A stretch of 64,000 bases of DNA from Neisseria subflava (GCF_005221305.1 NZ_CP039887.1:496001-560000); one strand, 5' to 3'; counted from the first letter of the stretch, positions 47,810-56,972 are shown. Numbers and translations are program-made. The notes: generated from the sequence alone by a model not told the origin.

Positions 47810-48490
47810 ATGATGATTTTTCAAAACGGATGGTTTCCCGTTGGTGTCGTGATGGCGGCATGGCCTGTGTTGCTGGTGATTTTTGCTTTGTGTGCAAAGC
47901 AGGCATGGGTGTCGGTATCGCAGCATCGTTCCGCATTCTTGGTGGCTGCCGTGATGTTGCCGCTGGCTTGGAGTTTGAATGCTTCCCCGGAAAGCGGACA
48001 ACTGGCCGGCATGAGCTATCATCTGCTTGCTTTAAACCTGGCGGCTTTAATGCTGGGCACCTCTGCCGCGTTCTGCCTTGGCGTTTTACTGTTTTTTCCG
48101 TATTTGTGGCTTTGGGGCGATTGGCATATGTTCCCCATTAATGCCTTGTCCGTATTGCTTCCGCCTTTGTTGGTAAACTTGGGTTTCCGCCATTGGGTAT
48201 TGCGTTTGCCTGCCAATATCTTTATCTTTATTTTTCTGAATGGTTTTTGGGCTGCGGCGGTCGGCATGGTGTTTACCGGCGTAATTTTGGTTGGTTTGTT
48301 GGACTGGGTAGATGTGTTTGATACGGCGGTATTATGGAAAACCGCTTTTCCTGTTTTCTTCTTAATCGCTTGGGCAGAGGCATTTTTGAGCGGTATTTCA
48401 ACAGCTATTTTTATCGCGCTCAAGCCGCAATGGATTTGTACTTTTGATGACGACAGGTATTTGAAATCCGCGCCTAAGATTTGGCAATAA
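47810..48490 (+). CDS. Energy-coupling factor transporter permease-like protein (CbiM family)
   Basis: 226 residues with about six or seven membrane helices. The short N-terminus MMIFQNGWFPVG and the segment SGQLAGMSYHLLALNLAALMLGTSAAFCLG resemble CbiM/NikM-type substrate-binding membrane subunits, though the His-rich metal-binding start of classic CbiM is absent. It may bind a metal or another small ligand. No ATPase or T-subunit gene adjoins it, so it may act alone or with parts encoded elsewhere. Confidence 0.7.
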   Translation: MMIFQNGWFPVGVVMAAWPVLLVIFALCAKQAWVSVSQHRSAFLVAAVMLPLAWSLNASPESGQLAGMSYHLLALNLAALMLGTSAAFCLGVLLFFPYLWLWGDWHMFPINALSVLLPPLLVNLGFRHWVLRLPANIFIFIFLNGFWAAAVGMVFTGVILVGLLDWVDVFDTAVLWKTAFPVFFLIAWAEAFLSGISTAIFIALKPQWICTFDDDRYLKSAPKIWQ

Positions 48491-48571
48491 GATATGAAGG
48501 CATCCTTGCTTGGTTTTCAGACGGCCTAATGACCGGATGGCCTGTTTTTTGAATTGAATGTTTAACTTGTT

Positions 48572-48931
48572 ATGTTTGCTTATATTTTTCCCATTGTTTG
48601 CGGTGCCGCTGTCGGGGCTGTATTGCGTTGGCTGTTTGGCTTGGTGCTGGTGTCTTCTGCGCCTTTTTCTATCGGTACATTGGCGGCAAACTGGCTGGGC
48701 GCGCTGCTGATCGGCGTATTGGCGGAACTCTTAACCGATCCGCAATGGCGTTTGCTTTGGATTACCGGCTTTCTCGGCAGCTTAACCACATTTTCAGGTT
48801 TTTCAGTGGAGATGGTGGGTTTGATGCAGGCGCAACGTTGGGGTATGGCTGCGATGGCAAGCTGTCTGCATGTTTTCGGTTCGTTTGGTTTGACGGCGCT
48901 GGGGATTAAATTGGCGCAGATTTGGAAGTAA
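48572..48931 (+). CDS. crcB: Fluoride efflux protein CrcB/Fluc
   Basis: 119 residues with four helices. Family motifs are present: GAVLRWLFGL (about 14-23), GTLAANWLGALLIGVL (about 36-51) with the conserved Asn, and GFLGSLTTFSGFSVEM (about 70-85). It forms a dual-topology dimer that exports fluoride. No fluoride riboswitch is evident in the 80 bases before it. Confidence 0.93.
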   Translation: MFAYIFPIVCGAAVGAVLRWLFGLVLVSSAPFSIGTLAANWLGALLIGVLAELLTDPQWRLLWITGFLGSLTTFSGFSVEMVGLMQAQRWGMAAMASCLHVFGSFGLTALGIKLAQIWK

Positions 48932-48934
48932 GCA

Positions 48935-48971
48935 AAAATAACAGGGTGCAATTTTGCACCCCGTTATTTTC
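48935..48971. terminator. Rho-independent terminator between convergent crcB and nnrE
   Basis: AAAATAACAGGGTGCA / TGCACCCCGTTATTTT with a short loop and one mismatch. A- and T-rich flanks permit use in both directions. Confidence 0.85.
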
Positions 48972-48980
48972 TATAGGTAT

Positions 48981-49607
48981 TTAATCAATGCCAATAGGCA
49001 AACAGACGGTTTCTTGACAATAGGTTTTGCCGGATTCGCTTAAGTGTGCCGGTTTGTAGGCGGCAAAGGTGTAGGTCAGGTCTGCGCGGAATGTATCGGG
49101 ATCGGCTTCGGCGGTGTCGCAGTTGAGGCCGGTGGGGATATCAAGGGCGACTTTCAGGCCGTCTGAATGATTGAGTTGGCGGCAGAGAGCGGCGATTTCG
49201 GTTGGAAGGGCGCCGCTGAAGCCTGTGCCGAATATGCCTTCGATAATGATGTCGTAACCTTTTTTCAGACGGCCTGCCAGTTCTTGTACGGATATCAATT
49301 CAATATGGGGCAAACTGTTGAGGCGTTCGCGATTAGTTTGAGCCAAGGGGGAGAGGTTTTCCCCGAGTGAAAACAGAATGTCGATGTGCCATCCTTGCGC
49401 CTGCATATATCTTGCCATGACTAGGCCGTCGCCGCCGTTGTTGCCTTTGCCGCAAACAATCAGGGCGCGTCCGGCTTGAGGATGACGCTGCATGAGGTCT
49501 CGGGCGGCAGAGCTGCCGGCATTTTCCATCAGTTGGTAGAAGCTTGTGCCTTTATCGACGGCTGCTTGCTCGCGTTCGCGCATTTGGGCGGCGGTATAGA
49601 CTTTCAT
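48981..49607 (-). CDS. nnrE: NAD(P)H-hydrate epimerase
   Basis: 208 residues, only the YjeF N-terminal domain; the dehydratase half found fused in E. coli is missing here. The nucleotide-binding motif VCGKGNNGGDGLVMARYM is at about 51-68, and IIEGIFGTGFSGALP at about 115-129 holds the catalytic Asp region (here Gly-Ile-Phe-Gly-Thr-Gly). It repairs damaged NAD(P)H hydrates. It starts 22 bases after truB ends, on the same strand. Confidence 0.92.
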   Translation of the reverse strand: MKVYTAAQMREREQAAVDKGTSFYQLMENAGSSAARDLMQRHPQAGRALIVCGKGNNGGDGLVMARYMQAQGWHIDILFSLGENLSPLAQTNRERLNSLPHIELISVQELAGRLKKGYDIIIEGIFGTGFSGALPTEIAALCRQLNHSDGLKVALDIPTGLNCDTAEADPDTFRADLTYTFAAYKPAHLSESGKTYCQETVCLPIGID

Positions 49608-49629
49608 GATCGGCTCTCTTTGCAGGAAG

Positions 49630-50544
49630 TTATTTGTCGGCGGTATTCATCAGGCGCAAGGCTTTCAGACGGCCTATTTCTTTTTGATATTCCACCAGTC
49701 CGATAAATGTGCCGTCTCGGCTGTACACACAGAAGGGCTGCTCGGCGGAAATGTCTTCGGTAAACTGGGGACGTTGGCCGTGTTTGAGCATGGTAACAGC
49801 GTAGTCGTTTAACTCAAGTTTGGGGAAATGTTGTACCAAGACATCGCAAGGCAGCAGCAGGGCATCCCGTTCGGCTTCGTCCAATTCTGCCAAGGCTTCG
49901 AGCGTGTGGCTTTGGGCAATGGTAAAGCCTGCGGTTTCGGTACGGCGCAGGGCGGTCAGGTGGGCGAATGTGCCGATGTGTTTGGCGATGTCTTCGCTGA
50001 GGGTACGGATGTAAGTGCCCTTGCTGCAACGTACGTCTATCACAGCTTTGGGTGCATCAAATTCAGTAATATCAATGGAGTAAATAGTGATGTCGCGCGC
50101 TTTGCGTTCGATAACGATGCCTTTGCGTGCGTATTCGTACAGCGGTTTGCCTTCGTGCTTGAGGGCGGAAAACATGGGAGGCACTTGGCGGATATCGCCC
50201 GTTAAGGCTTGGCAGGCCGTCTGAAATTCGGACAATGAAATATCGGCGCGTGCGGTAGCAACGATTTCACCTTCTGCATCGCCCGTACTGCTGGCTTCGC
50301 CCAGTTTCAGCGTGGCCGTATAGGCTTTGTCGGCATCAATCAGATATTGGGCGAACTTGGTCGCTTCTCCGAAACAAACAGGCAAAAGCCCTGTGGCCAA
50401 AGGATCGAGTACGCCGGTATGCCCGGCTTTTTCGGCACGGAACAAGCGTCGTGCTTTTTGCAGGGTGGTGTTGCTGGAAAGACCTTCAGGTTTATCGAGA
50501 AGAAGAACGCCGTTGATCGGGCGTTTGGTGGGTTTATTGGTCAT
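49630..50544 (-). CDS. truB: tRNA pseudouridine(55) synthase
   Basis: 304 residues. The catalytic Asp is in GHTGVLDPLATGLLPVCFGEATK (about 41-63). RRLFRAEKAG and YIRTLSEDIA are further family marks. A C-terminal PUA-like part (about 250-300) binds RNA. It makes pseudouridine 55 in the T loop of tRNAs. The rbfA-truB pair with an inverted DUS between them is the usual neighbourhood, though infB is not next to it. Confidence 0.95.
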   Translation of the reverse strand: MTNKPTKRPINGVLLLDKPEGLSSNTTLQKARRLFRAEKAGHTGVLDPLATGLLPVCFGEATKFAQYLIDADKAYTATLKLGEASSTGDAEGEIVATARADISLSEFQTACQALTGDIRQVPPMFSALKHEGKPLYEYARKGIVIERKARDITIYSIDITEFDAPKAVIDVRCSKGTYIRTLSEDIAKHIGTFAHLTALRRTETAGFTIAQSHTLEALAELDEAERDALLLPCDVLVQHFPKLELNDYAVTMLKHGQRPQFTEDISAEQPFCVYSRDGTFIGLVEYQKEIGRLKALRLMNTADK

Positions 50545-50565
50545 ATTAATTAGGGAATATTAATG

Positions 50566-50598
50566 TTCAGGCCGTCTGAAAGGGTTCAGACGGCCTGC
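50566..50598 (-). terminator. Inverted DUS pair between rbfA and truB
   Basis: TTCAGGCCGTCTGAA (50566-50580) and TTCAGACGGCCTG (50585-50597). It lies between two genes on the same strand. Confidence 0.6.
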
Positions 50599-50611
50599 GT
50601 GTTTTAATCAA

Positions 50612-50983
50612 TCAGTCTTCAACCGGTTTTTCCGCTGCCACTTGGTCGATCAGGCTGGAAATGCTCATGCCGCGTTCGAGTGATTCGTCGTATTTGAAGT
50701 GCAGCTCAGGCGTTTTGAAGAGTTTGATGCGTTTGGCCAATTCGCTGCGCAAATGGCCTTTGGCGTGTTCCAAAGCTTCTTCGGTAATGTCGCGTGTGCT
50801 GTCGTCAAGGACGGTGTAAAACACGGTTGCGTGGCTGTAATCGCGGGTGACTTCGACTTCGTTGATGGTGATGAAGCCTGCACGCGGATCTTTCAGGCCG
50901 GTGCGGACGAGTTCGGCAAGCTCGCGCATGATTTGTTCTTTGACACGGTCTTGGCGGGCGTAGCCGCGTTGTGGTTTTCTCAT
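50612..50983 (-). CDS. rbfA: 30S ribosome-binding factor A
   Basis: 123 residues, a KH-fold protein. Conserved parts are RQDRVKEQIMRELAELVRTGLKDPRAGFITINEVEVTRDYSHATVFYTVL and LHFKYDESLERG. It helps mature the 16S rRNA 5' region on the 30S subunit. Confidence 0.95.
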   Translation of the reverse strand: MRKPQRGYARQDRVKEQIMRELAELVRTGLKDPRAGFITINEVEVTRDYSHATVFYTVLDDSTRDITEEALEHAKGHLRSELAKRIKLFKTPELHFKYDESLERGMSISSLIDQVAAEKPVED

Positions 50984-51070
50984 GGTTTTCCTTGATGTAT
51001 GGCAGGCTGTCGTTTTCAGATGGCCTGCGGTTTGGATTTTGAAAAGCTGCCTATTATAACGGAGCGCGGT

Positions 51071-52579
51071 TTATTGTGCTTGAACCGAGAAAGGCATATC
51101 GATTTTTTGCCATTGCGCGCTTTCGTAGTCCAGCGCATCGGCGATGAGGGGGTGTTGCTCCAGCCATTGGGCGTTGATGCGCAAGATAAAGCTGTGGTTG
51201 TTTTCATCGACGCGAAGCTGGGTTTGCGGCGGCAAATCAAGCGGCAGGCGCGAACGGCAGAAGAGGGCGGCCAGGCGCAGGGACAATACAGCACACCACA
51301 TGATTTCGTTGTTGCCGATAATGTCCGCCATTTTCTTGAGGTCGCCGCGATGGCCGATAACCAGTTGCGCTAAAATGGTTTGCTCTTTGCGTGAGAAGCC
51401 CGGCATATCGGCGTTTTCGAGAATATAGGCGGAGTGTTTGTGATAACCGGTATGGGCAATATCCAAGCCGATTTCATGCAAACGACCTGCGCGGCTGAGG
51501 TATTGGTTCCACAGGGCAAGTTCTTGAACGGTTACGTTTTTGGCGTGGCACAGGCTGTTCATGAAGGCTTGTGCGGTATCAGCAACGCGTTTGGCTTGGT
51601 TGAGGCTGACGTGGTAGCGTTTTTGGAACTCTGCCGTTGTCTGTTCGCGCATATCGACATTGAGGCTGCGGCCGATTAAGTCGTAGAACACACCGTCGCG
51701 GAGGGCGGCTTCGATAACGGTCATTTTGGTCAGCGAGAGTTCTTCAAAAGCGGCCATCATCACGGCCAATCCGCCCGCAAAAACTTCGATGCGTTCGGGT
51801 TTGAGGTTTTCAAATTTGGCTTTTTTAACCGAACCGGCCTCGATAATCCTATCGGCAAGATAACGCATGCCTTGGGCGGTAATGTCGGCTTCTTGTGGCA
51901 ATTCGGCCGCCAAAACGTCGCGTATGGATTTGGCTGAACCGGACGTGCCGATGGCGAAATCCCAACCGGTACGCTTCATCAGTTTGCTGATGCGCTGGAT
52001 TTCGATACGCGCGGCGGAAACGGCGGCTTGGAAATCTTTGGCGGTCACTTTGTTTTGGAAGAAGCGCATGCTGTACGTTACGCAGCCCAAAGGCAGGCTT
52101 TCTGTGGTCAGTGGTTGCAAATCCGAGCCGATGACAAATTCGGTCGAGCCGCCGCCAATGTCGATAACCAGCATTTTGTCGCCTTTAGGTGGCAGGGTAT
52201 GCACTACGCCGGTGTAAATCAGACGCGCTTCTTCGCGGCCGGCAATGACTTCGATGGGGAAACCCAGCGCCGCTTCGGCACGGGGCAGGAATTGGGCGAT
52301 GTTTTTGGCGACGCGGAAAGTATTGGTGGCCACCACGCGCACGTTTTCAGGTTGGAATCCGCGCAGGCGTTCGCCAAATTTTGCCAAACATTCCAAGGCT
52401 TGTTCTTGAGAGGCTTCGCTCAGGTTTTTTTGTTCGTCCAAGCCGGCGGCAAAGCGAACCATTTGTTTGAACGAGTCGATGACTTTCAGCTGGCCGTTGT
52501 TGTTTTCACAAATTTGCAGGCGGAAACTGTTGGAACCCAAGTCGACGGAAGCTAAAACGTTGGCGGGAGTGGTGGTCAT
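51071..52579 (-). CDS. ppx: Exopolyphosphatase (Ppx/GppA family)
   Basis: 502 residues of the actin-like ATPase fold. ASVDLGSNSFRLQI is at about 10-23, the catalytic region AREEARLIYTGV at about 114-125, and VIDIGGGSTEFVIG at about 137-150. The C-terminal part (about 310-500) is an HD-type helical domain with YHKHSAYILENADMPGFSRKEQ. It removes terminal phosphates from polyphosphate; a pppGpp phosphatase role is possible within the family. Confidence 0.92.
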   Translation of the reverse strand: MTTTPANVLASVDLGSNSFRLQICENNNGQLKVIDSFKQMVRFAAGLDEQKNLSEASQEQALECLAKFGERLRGFQPENVRVVATNTFRVAKNIAQFLPRAEAALGFPIEVIAGREEARLIYTGVVHTLPPKGDKMLVIDIGGGSTEFVIGSDLQPLTTESLPLGCVTYSMRFFQNKVTAKDFQAAVSAARIEIQRISKLMKRTGWDFAIGTSGSAKSIRDVLAAELPQEADITAQGMRYLADRIIEAGSVKKAKFENLKPERIEVFAGGLAVMMAAFEELSLTKMTVIEAALRDGVFYDLIGRSLNVDMREQTTAEFQKRYHVSLNQAKRVADTAQAFMNSLCHAKNVTVQELALWNQYLSRAGRLHEIGLDIAHTGYHKHSAYILENADMPGFSRKEQTILAQLVIGHRGDLKKMADIIGNNEIMWCAVLSLRLAALFCRSRLPLDLPPQTQLRVDENNHSFILRINAQWLEQHPLIADALDYESAQWQKIDMPFSVQAQ

Positions 52580-52708
52580 AAAAAATACCGGTTGATTAGA
52601 AAAACCTAAATGTTACTTGAGGCGGTATCACTTGACAATAAAAGGTATACAGCTCTTTGATTCTGCTCATAGATGTATTTTATAATGCTGATTTTAAGCA
52701 AGTATATC

Positions 52709-52739
52709 AAAGGCCGTCTGAACTTTTCAGACGGCCTAA
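52709..52739 (+). terminator. Inverted DUS pair just before the transglycosylase gene
   Basis: AGGCCGTCTGAA and TTCAGACGGCCT with a short loop, between the ppx start region (minus strand) and the transglycosylase start. It lies in a leader region rather than after a gene, so its role is unclear. Confidence 0.5.
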
Positions 52740-52752
52740 AAAGAGAAAACAC

Positions 52753-53376
52753 ATGAAATCGGAAAACCAAGATTCCTTATTTTTATCGCGCCGCCGTCTG
52801 TTGCAAGTCGGCGGAGCCATGCTTTTGACGCCTGCGACCGCATGGGCGGGGGCGCAACGTGAAGAAACGCTGGCCGATGATGTGGCTTCCGTGATGCGCA
52901 GTTCGATTAATAGCGCCAGCCCTGCGCGGCTGGTGTTTGCCGATTCGAGGGAAGGGGAGCGTTGGTTGGCGGCGATGTCTTCCCGATTGGCACGCTTTAT
53001 TCCCGATGAGGGCGAGCGCCGCCGTTTGTTGGTTAATATTCAATACGAAAGCAGTCGTGCCGGACTCAATACTCAAGTGATTTTGGGTTTGATTGAAGTG
53101 GAAAGCGCGTTTCGCCAATATGCCATTAGCGGCGTGGGCGCGCGCGGTTTGATGCAGGTGATGCCGTTTTGGAAAAACTATATCGGCAATCCGTCGCACA
53201 ACCTTTTCGATATCCGCACCAATCTGCGCTATGGTTGCACCATTCTGCGCCATTACAACAATATCGAAAAAGGCAATATTGTCCGCGCTTTGGCAAGGTT
53301 TAACGGCAGTTTGGGTAGTAACAAATATCCGAATGCCGTGTTAGGCGCGTGGCGAAATAGATGGCAGTGGGGTTGA
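52753..53376 (+). CDS. Lytic transglycosylase (SLT domain) with Tat-like signal
   Basis: 207 residues from the ATG at 52753 (Met-Lys-Ser-Glu-Asn); an earlier start at 52657 passes through a DUS pair. The N-terminus has SRRRLLQVGGAMLLTPATAWA, a twin-arginine-type signal. The SLT domain (about 95-205) has the catalytic Glu in VILGLIEVESAFRQYAISGVGARGLMQVMPFW and the late segment NIVRALARFNGSLG. It cleaves peptidoglycan glycan strands in the periplasm. A Tat route for such an enzyme is less common than Sec. Confidence 0.85.
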   Translation: MKSENQDSLFLSRRRLLQVGGAMLLTPATAWAGAQREETLADDVASVMRSSINSASPARLVFADSREGERWLAAMSSRLARFIPDEGERRRLLVNIQYESSRAGLNTQVILGLIEVESAFRQYAISGVGARGLMQVMPFWKNYIGNPSHNLFDIRTNLRYGCTILRHYNNIEKGNIVRALARFNGSLGSNKYPNAVLGAWRNRWQWG

Positions 53377-53577
53377 TTCGGGATAAATGGGATAGGGCAG
53401 ATCTTGCGTGACGTTGTTTTTTGTTGGAACCGTTTTATATAGATGAAGCAGGTTTGCGATAAATGGCTTGCGATTTGACCCCATGCAATTCCTTTGAATC
53501 CTGTATAATCAGAAAATCTGTTAATTCACACTTTCAGACGGCCTTGCGCAAACTTGAGGCCGTCTGAAACATTATTT

Positions 53578-54960
53578 ATGGCAAGAGATAACCGCATTCA
53601 AATGTTTCCGCACGAATGGCGTGCCAGTACCACACTTTCCGGCGTTTACGCACTGCGTATGTTGGGGATGTTTTTGGTGTTGCCTGTTTTGGCGATGTAT
53701 GCCGCTTCGTTGCCTGGCGCAGAAAACAATAAAGCGCTGGTCGGTATGGCGATGGGTATTTACGGGCTGACACAGGCTTTGCTGCAGCTGCCTTTGGGCA
53801 TGGCTTCCGATAAGTTCGGCCGTAAAAAAGTGATTTATGCCGGCTTGATTGTGTTTGCGGCGGGTAGTTTTTTGGCCGCAGTTGCCGACAGCCTGCAGAT
53901 GTTGGTTGCCGCGCGTGCCATTCAAGGCGCGGGTGCCGTCAGTGCGGCGGTAACGGCTTTGCTGGCGGATTTGACCCGTAATGAAGTGCGGACGCGTGCG
54001 ATGGCGATGATCGGCCTGAGTATCGGCTTGACCTTCTCCGTCAGCCTTGTGCTTGCGCCGATGATTGCCAGCTTTATCGGCGTATCCGGCCTGTTTGCGC
54101 TGACCGGTATTCTGACTGTAATCAGTATCGGCGTGGTTGCTTGGATGACCCCTGATCCCGAAGTGTCAAAAATGCACGAAGACACGCAGGCGCAGCCTTC
54201 GCGTATGGGTGAGGTATTGAAAAACCGCCAACTGCTCAATCTCGACTTCGGTATTTTTGCCTTGCATGCGGCGCAAATGGCTTTATTTACCGCATTGCCG
54301 TTTGCCATGACGCAGTTGGGTTTGGAAAAAATCCATCACTGGCAAGTCTATCTGCCGTCAACCATTACCGGCCTGATTATTATGGTGCCGCTGATTATCG
54401 TCGGCGAAACGCGCAACAAACTCAAACAAGTGTTTATCCTGGGTATTGTCTGCATTGCCGCGGCGCAAATCGGTTTGCTGTTTGGAATGCACTCGGTATG
54501 GTTGATTACCGCTTATCTGATTGTTTACTTTATTGGTTTCAATGTATTGGAAGCCAGCCTGCCGTCTATGGTGTCGAAAATCGCTCCGTCCGATTTGAAA
54601 GGCACCGCGATGGGCGTGTATAACACCATGCAGTCGGTCGGTTTGTTTGTCGGCGGCGCAACCGGTGGTTTATTATTCCAAAAATACGGTTTTGTAGGCG
54701 TATTTGCCTTTTGTAGCGTATTGATGTTGCTGTGGCTGGTATTGGCAGTCATTTCGCCGGCACCGAAACCTGTCAAAAACCTCAGCTATCCGCTTAACGC
54801 CGAATGGCAACAAAATCCGGATTTGCTCTACCAAAAATTGACCGAAATTGAAGGCGTTGAAAGCATTAGCTTTAGCGCAGACAAACAAACCATTTATATC
54901 AAGGCCTTGCAAAAAGGATTTGACCAAGAGGCCGCCGAAAAAATTATCACAGGAGTGTAA
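53578..54960 (+). CDS. MFS transporter, YajR-like with C-terminal cytoplasmic domain
   Basis: 460 residues from the ATG at 53578 (Met-Ala-Arg-Asp-Asn). Twelve membrane helices fill about 15-395. The MFS motif A appears as GMASDKFGRKKVIYAG (about 76-91) and the proton-relay type sequence ARAIQGAGAVSAAV (about 113-126). The last 65 residues (LLYQKLTEIEGVESISFSADKQTIYIKALQKGFDQEAAEKII) form a ferredoxin-like domain, as in YajR. It is a drug or metabolite exporter of unknown substrate. Its stop lies directly before the ssb ATG. Confidence 0.88.
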   Translation: MARDNRIQMFPHEWRASTTLSGVYALRMLGMFLVLPVLAMYAASLPGAENNKALVGMAMGIYGLTQALLQLPLGMASDKFGRKKVIYAGLIVFAAGSFLAAVADSLQMLVAARAIQGAGAVSAAVTALLADLTRNEVRTRAMAMIGLSIGLTFSVSLVLAPMIASFIGVSGLFALTGILTVISIGVVAWMTPDPEVSKMHEDTQAQPSRMGEVLKNRQLLNLDFGIFALHAAQMALFTALPFAMTQLGLEKIHHWQVYLPSTITGLIIMVPLIIVGETRNKLKQVFILGIVCIAAAQIGLLFGMHSVWLITAYLIVYFIGFNVLEASLPSMVSKIAPSDLKGTAMGVYNTMQSVGLFVGGATGGLLFQKYGFVGVFAFCSVLMLLWLVLAVISPAPKPVKNLSYPLNAEWQQNPDLLYQKLTEIEGVESISFSADKQTIYIKALQKGFDQEAAEKIITGV

Positions 54961-54961
54961 A

Positions 54962-55495
54962 ATGTCATTGAATAAAGTTATCCTCATCGGCCGTCTCGGC
55001 CGCGACCCGGAAGTCCGCTATATGCCCAACGGCGAGGCCGTCTGTAACTTCAGCATTGCCACCAGCGAAACGTGGAACGACCGCAACGGCCAACGCGTAG
55101 AACGTACCGAATGGCACAACATCACCATGTACCGCAAACTCGCCGAAATCGCCGGTCAATACCTGCGTAAAGGCAGCCAAGTGTACCTGGAAGGCCGTAT
55201 CCAAAGCCGCAAATACCAAGGCAAAGACGGCATCGAGCGCACCGCTTACGACATCATTGCCAATGAGATGAAAATGCTCGGCAGCCGTAACGACAACAGC
55301 GGCGGCGCACCATACGATGACGGCTACAACCAAGGCCAAGGCGGTCATTCAAGCCAAAGCAGCTACCAACAAGCACCACAACAGCAATACCAATCTGCTC
55401 CGGCTCAAGAGCCCCCAGCCGCCCCAGCCCGTCGTCCTGCCCCGGCACAACCGACCGCTCCGGTTGATGATATCGACGACGATATTCCGTTCTAA
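54962..55495 (+). CDS. ssb: Single-stranded DNA-binding protein
   Basis: 177 residues from the ATG at 54962 (Met-Ser-Leu-Asn-Lys), the canonical start; the frame is open upstream inside the MFS gene. An OB-fold covers 1-110 (LIGRLGRDPEVRYMPNGEAVCNFSIAT, FLEGRIQ-type segment). A Gln/Gly/Pro-rich linker leads to the acidic protein-binding tip DIDDDIPF. The ribosome site GGAGTG overlaps the MFS stop, so the two are coupled. An inverted DUS pair follows. Confidence 0.96.
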   Translation: MSLNKVILIGRLGRDPEVRYMPNGEAVCNFSIATSETWNDRNGQRVERTEWHNITMYRKLAEIAGQYLRKGSQVYLEGRIQSRKYQGKDGIERTAYDIIANEMKMLGSRNDNSGGAPYDDGYNQGQGGHSSQSSYQQAPQQQYQSAPAQEPPAAPARRPAPAQPTAPVDDIDDDIPF

Positions 55496-55507
55496 TTATT
55501 GAGCAAA

Positions 55508-55550
55508 TAAAAAGGCCGTCTGAAAAATATACTTTCAGACGGCCTTTAAA
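55508..55550. terminator. Inverted DUS pair after ssb
   Basis: AAAAAGGCCGTCTGAAA and TTTCAGACGGCCTTTAAAA around ATATAC. It lies between convergent ssb and the SIMPL gene. Confidence 0.85.
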
Positions 55551-55568
55551 ATGATTGAAAAGAAAATC

Positions 55569-56276
55569 CTACATTTGCACCGAGCCGCTGACGGTCAGGC
55601 TGATTTCTTCTGAACCTGGGGAGGCAGGTATGCCATCTTCTATTCCTGCAGCCATCTCTGCGACGGGGGCTGCCCGCAGCATTTTGGCGTGTGCAAAATC
55701 GCCGCCGACTTGGCGGTTGCCGATATGGCCCAAGTTGAGTTTAACGATTTTGTAGCTGGAGAAGCCGAGTGTTTGGGCGAGGTTTTGGGCGCGGTCTTTG
55801 AAGCGCAGGATGACGGCCTTGCTCAGTTGGCCGACGGTTTCTTCGCGTTTTTCTTTGGATACGGAAAATGAGGAGCTTTCCAAAACGGCGATATTGATGC
55901 TGTTGGTAATCAGGCGGTTGAGTGCTTCAAAGTCTTTGCTTTCTACTTTGAAGTAGGCGTGTTCTTCCCAGCCGGTTTGGGTGCGCTTGCCGTTGGTGTA
56001 TTGATAGCGCGGGGATGAGTTGCGCTCCATTAGCTCGGCTTTAAATTTGCTGTTTTGGGAGATTTTGTTGAACTGGTTGAATTTCTTCATGAAGGCTTGG
56101 TTGACGGCTTGACGGTCTTTGCCTTCTGCGTTGACGTTGAAATGCGCGGTCATGGTATCCCGTGGCACTTCCATATTTGCGGATTCGGAAAATTCAACGA
56201 TGTTGTAGTTGAGGCTTTCTGCTGCAACGGGCAGGGAGGCGGCTAGGAGTAGGGCGGTGAGGGCTGGGCGGCGCAT
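55569..56276 (-). CDS. SIMPL domain-containing periplasmic protein
   Basis: 235 residues from the ATG at 56276 (Met-Arg-Arg-Pro-Ala). The Sec signal peptide ends at PVAAES. The rest is a SIMPL/DUF541 domain (about 25-230) with alternating strands and helices, such as VNQAFMKKFNQFNKISQN and the C-terminal SPGSEEISLTVSGSVQM. Such proteins are linked to oxidative or metal stress in other bacteria, but their action is unknown. Confidence 0.8.
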   Translation of the reverse strand: MRRPALTALLLAASLPVAAESLNYNIVEFSESANMEVPRDTMTAHFNVNAEGKDRQAVNQAFMKKFNQFNKISQNSKFKAELMERNSSPRYQYTNGKRTQTGWEEHAYFKVESKDFEALNRLITNSINIAVLESSSFSVSKEKREETVGQLSKAVILRFKDRAQNLAQTLGFSSYKIVKLNLGHIGNRQVGGDFAHAKMLRAAPVAEMAAGIEDGIPASPGSEEISLTVSGSVQM

Positions 56277-56388
56277 TTTGCTTTTCCTTGTAATGCGGAT
56301 TTTAAAAAAGTAATTTAGCATGAAAGATGGAAACATTGGCTTTGGCAAGCGTAAGGATTTTTATGGGTTGAGGCCGTCTGAAAAGAAG

Positions 56389-56880
56389 TTACTTTGTATC
56401 CATCAAGCCGACTTCATGGGGATTGAGGCGGGCTTTTTCTTCTTGGCCTAAGCCGACCAATTTCCGCAAGCGGGTCATGTAGGCGTTGACATCAAGGCCC
56501 CGTCCGTAGCGTTGTGCTTCCCAGATGGTTTCTGCCAAGGCTTCCATCATATCGTGTTCGGCTTTGACCCAGTCGCCGTTGTAACGGGCGCACAGTTGTT
56601 GGTGGATGGCACGGATGCCTGGGGGCTGGTCGATGGCGCTTTGTTCTTGTAGAGAAAGGTGTAGCGACATATGCAGGAATGGGTTGCTTTCGCCGTCTTC
56701 GGGCAACCATTCTTTATCTAAATATTGTTCGATGTCTTCTAGATAATGTCCGTATTCGGGATGGGCTTCGATGATGCGTAAAGCTTTTTGTTGCAGGCCG
56801 TCTAATTGGAGTGGTGCGAGTCTGTGTTGCCAAACGTGGGCAAAGAATCGGCGGACATCGTGGGTGTTTACGTCATACAT
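56389..56880 (-). CDS. DUF1841 family protein
   Basis: 163 residues, no signal or membrane segment. VRRFFAHVWQHRLA near the start, NPFLHMSLHLSLQEQSAIDQPPGIRAIHQQL (about 66-96) and MMEALAETIWEAQRYGRGLDVNAYMTRLRKL (about 111-141) match the DUF1841 pattern of proteobacteria. It may bind metal through the HMSLHL histidines; no function is established. Confidence 0.82.
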   Translation of the reverse strand: MYDVNTHDVRRFFAHVWQHRLAPLQLDGLQQKALRIIEAHPEYGHYLEDIEQYLDKEWLPEDGESNPFLHMSLHLSLQEQSAIDQPPGIRAIHQQLCARYNGDWVKAEHDMMEALAETIWEAQRYGRGLDVNAYMTRLRKLVGLGQEEKARLNPHEVGLMDTK

Positions 56881-56930
56881 GATGGGTGTGATTTGATTTT
56901 GGGATATGTGATTATATAGCGATTGCGATA

Positions 56931-56972
56931 AAAAAGGCCGTCTGAAAAATATGTTTTCAGACGGCCTTTGTT
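56931..56972. terminator. Inverted DUS pair after ftsB
   Basis: AAAAAAGGCCGTCTGAAAA and TTTTCAGACGGCCTTTGTTTT (arms about 56936-56950 and 56954-56969). On the minus strand it follows the ftsB stop. Confidence 0.8.

Noticed and set aside
48490..48571. Fluoride riboswitch before crcB
   Set aside because: The 80-base gap holds a DUS and no recognisable conserved riboswitch core.
54848..54961. Upstream extension of ssb into the MFS gene
   Set aside because: Frame is open by chance; SSB starts at the canonical MSLNKV with a ribosome site.
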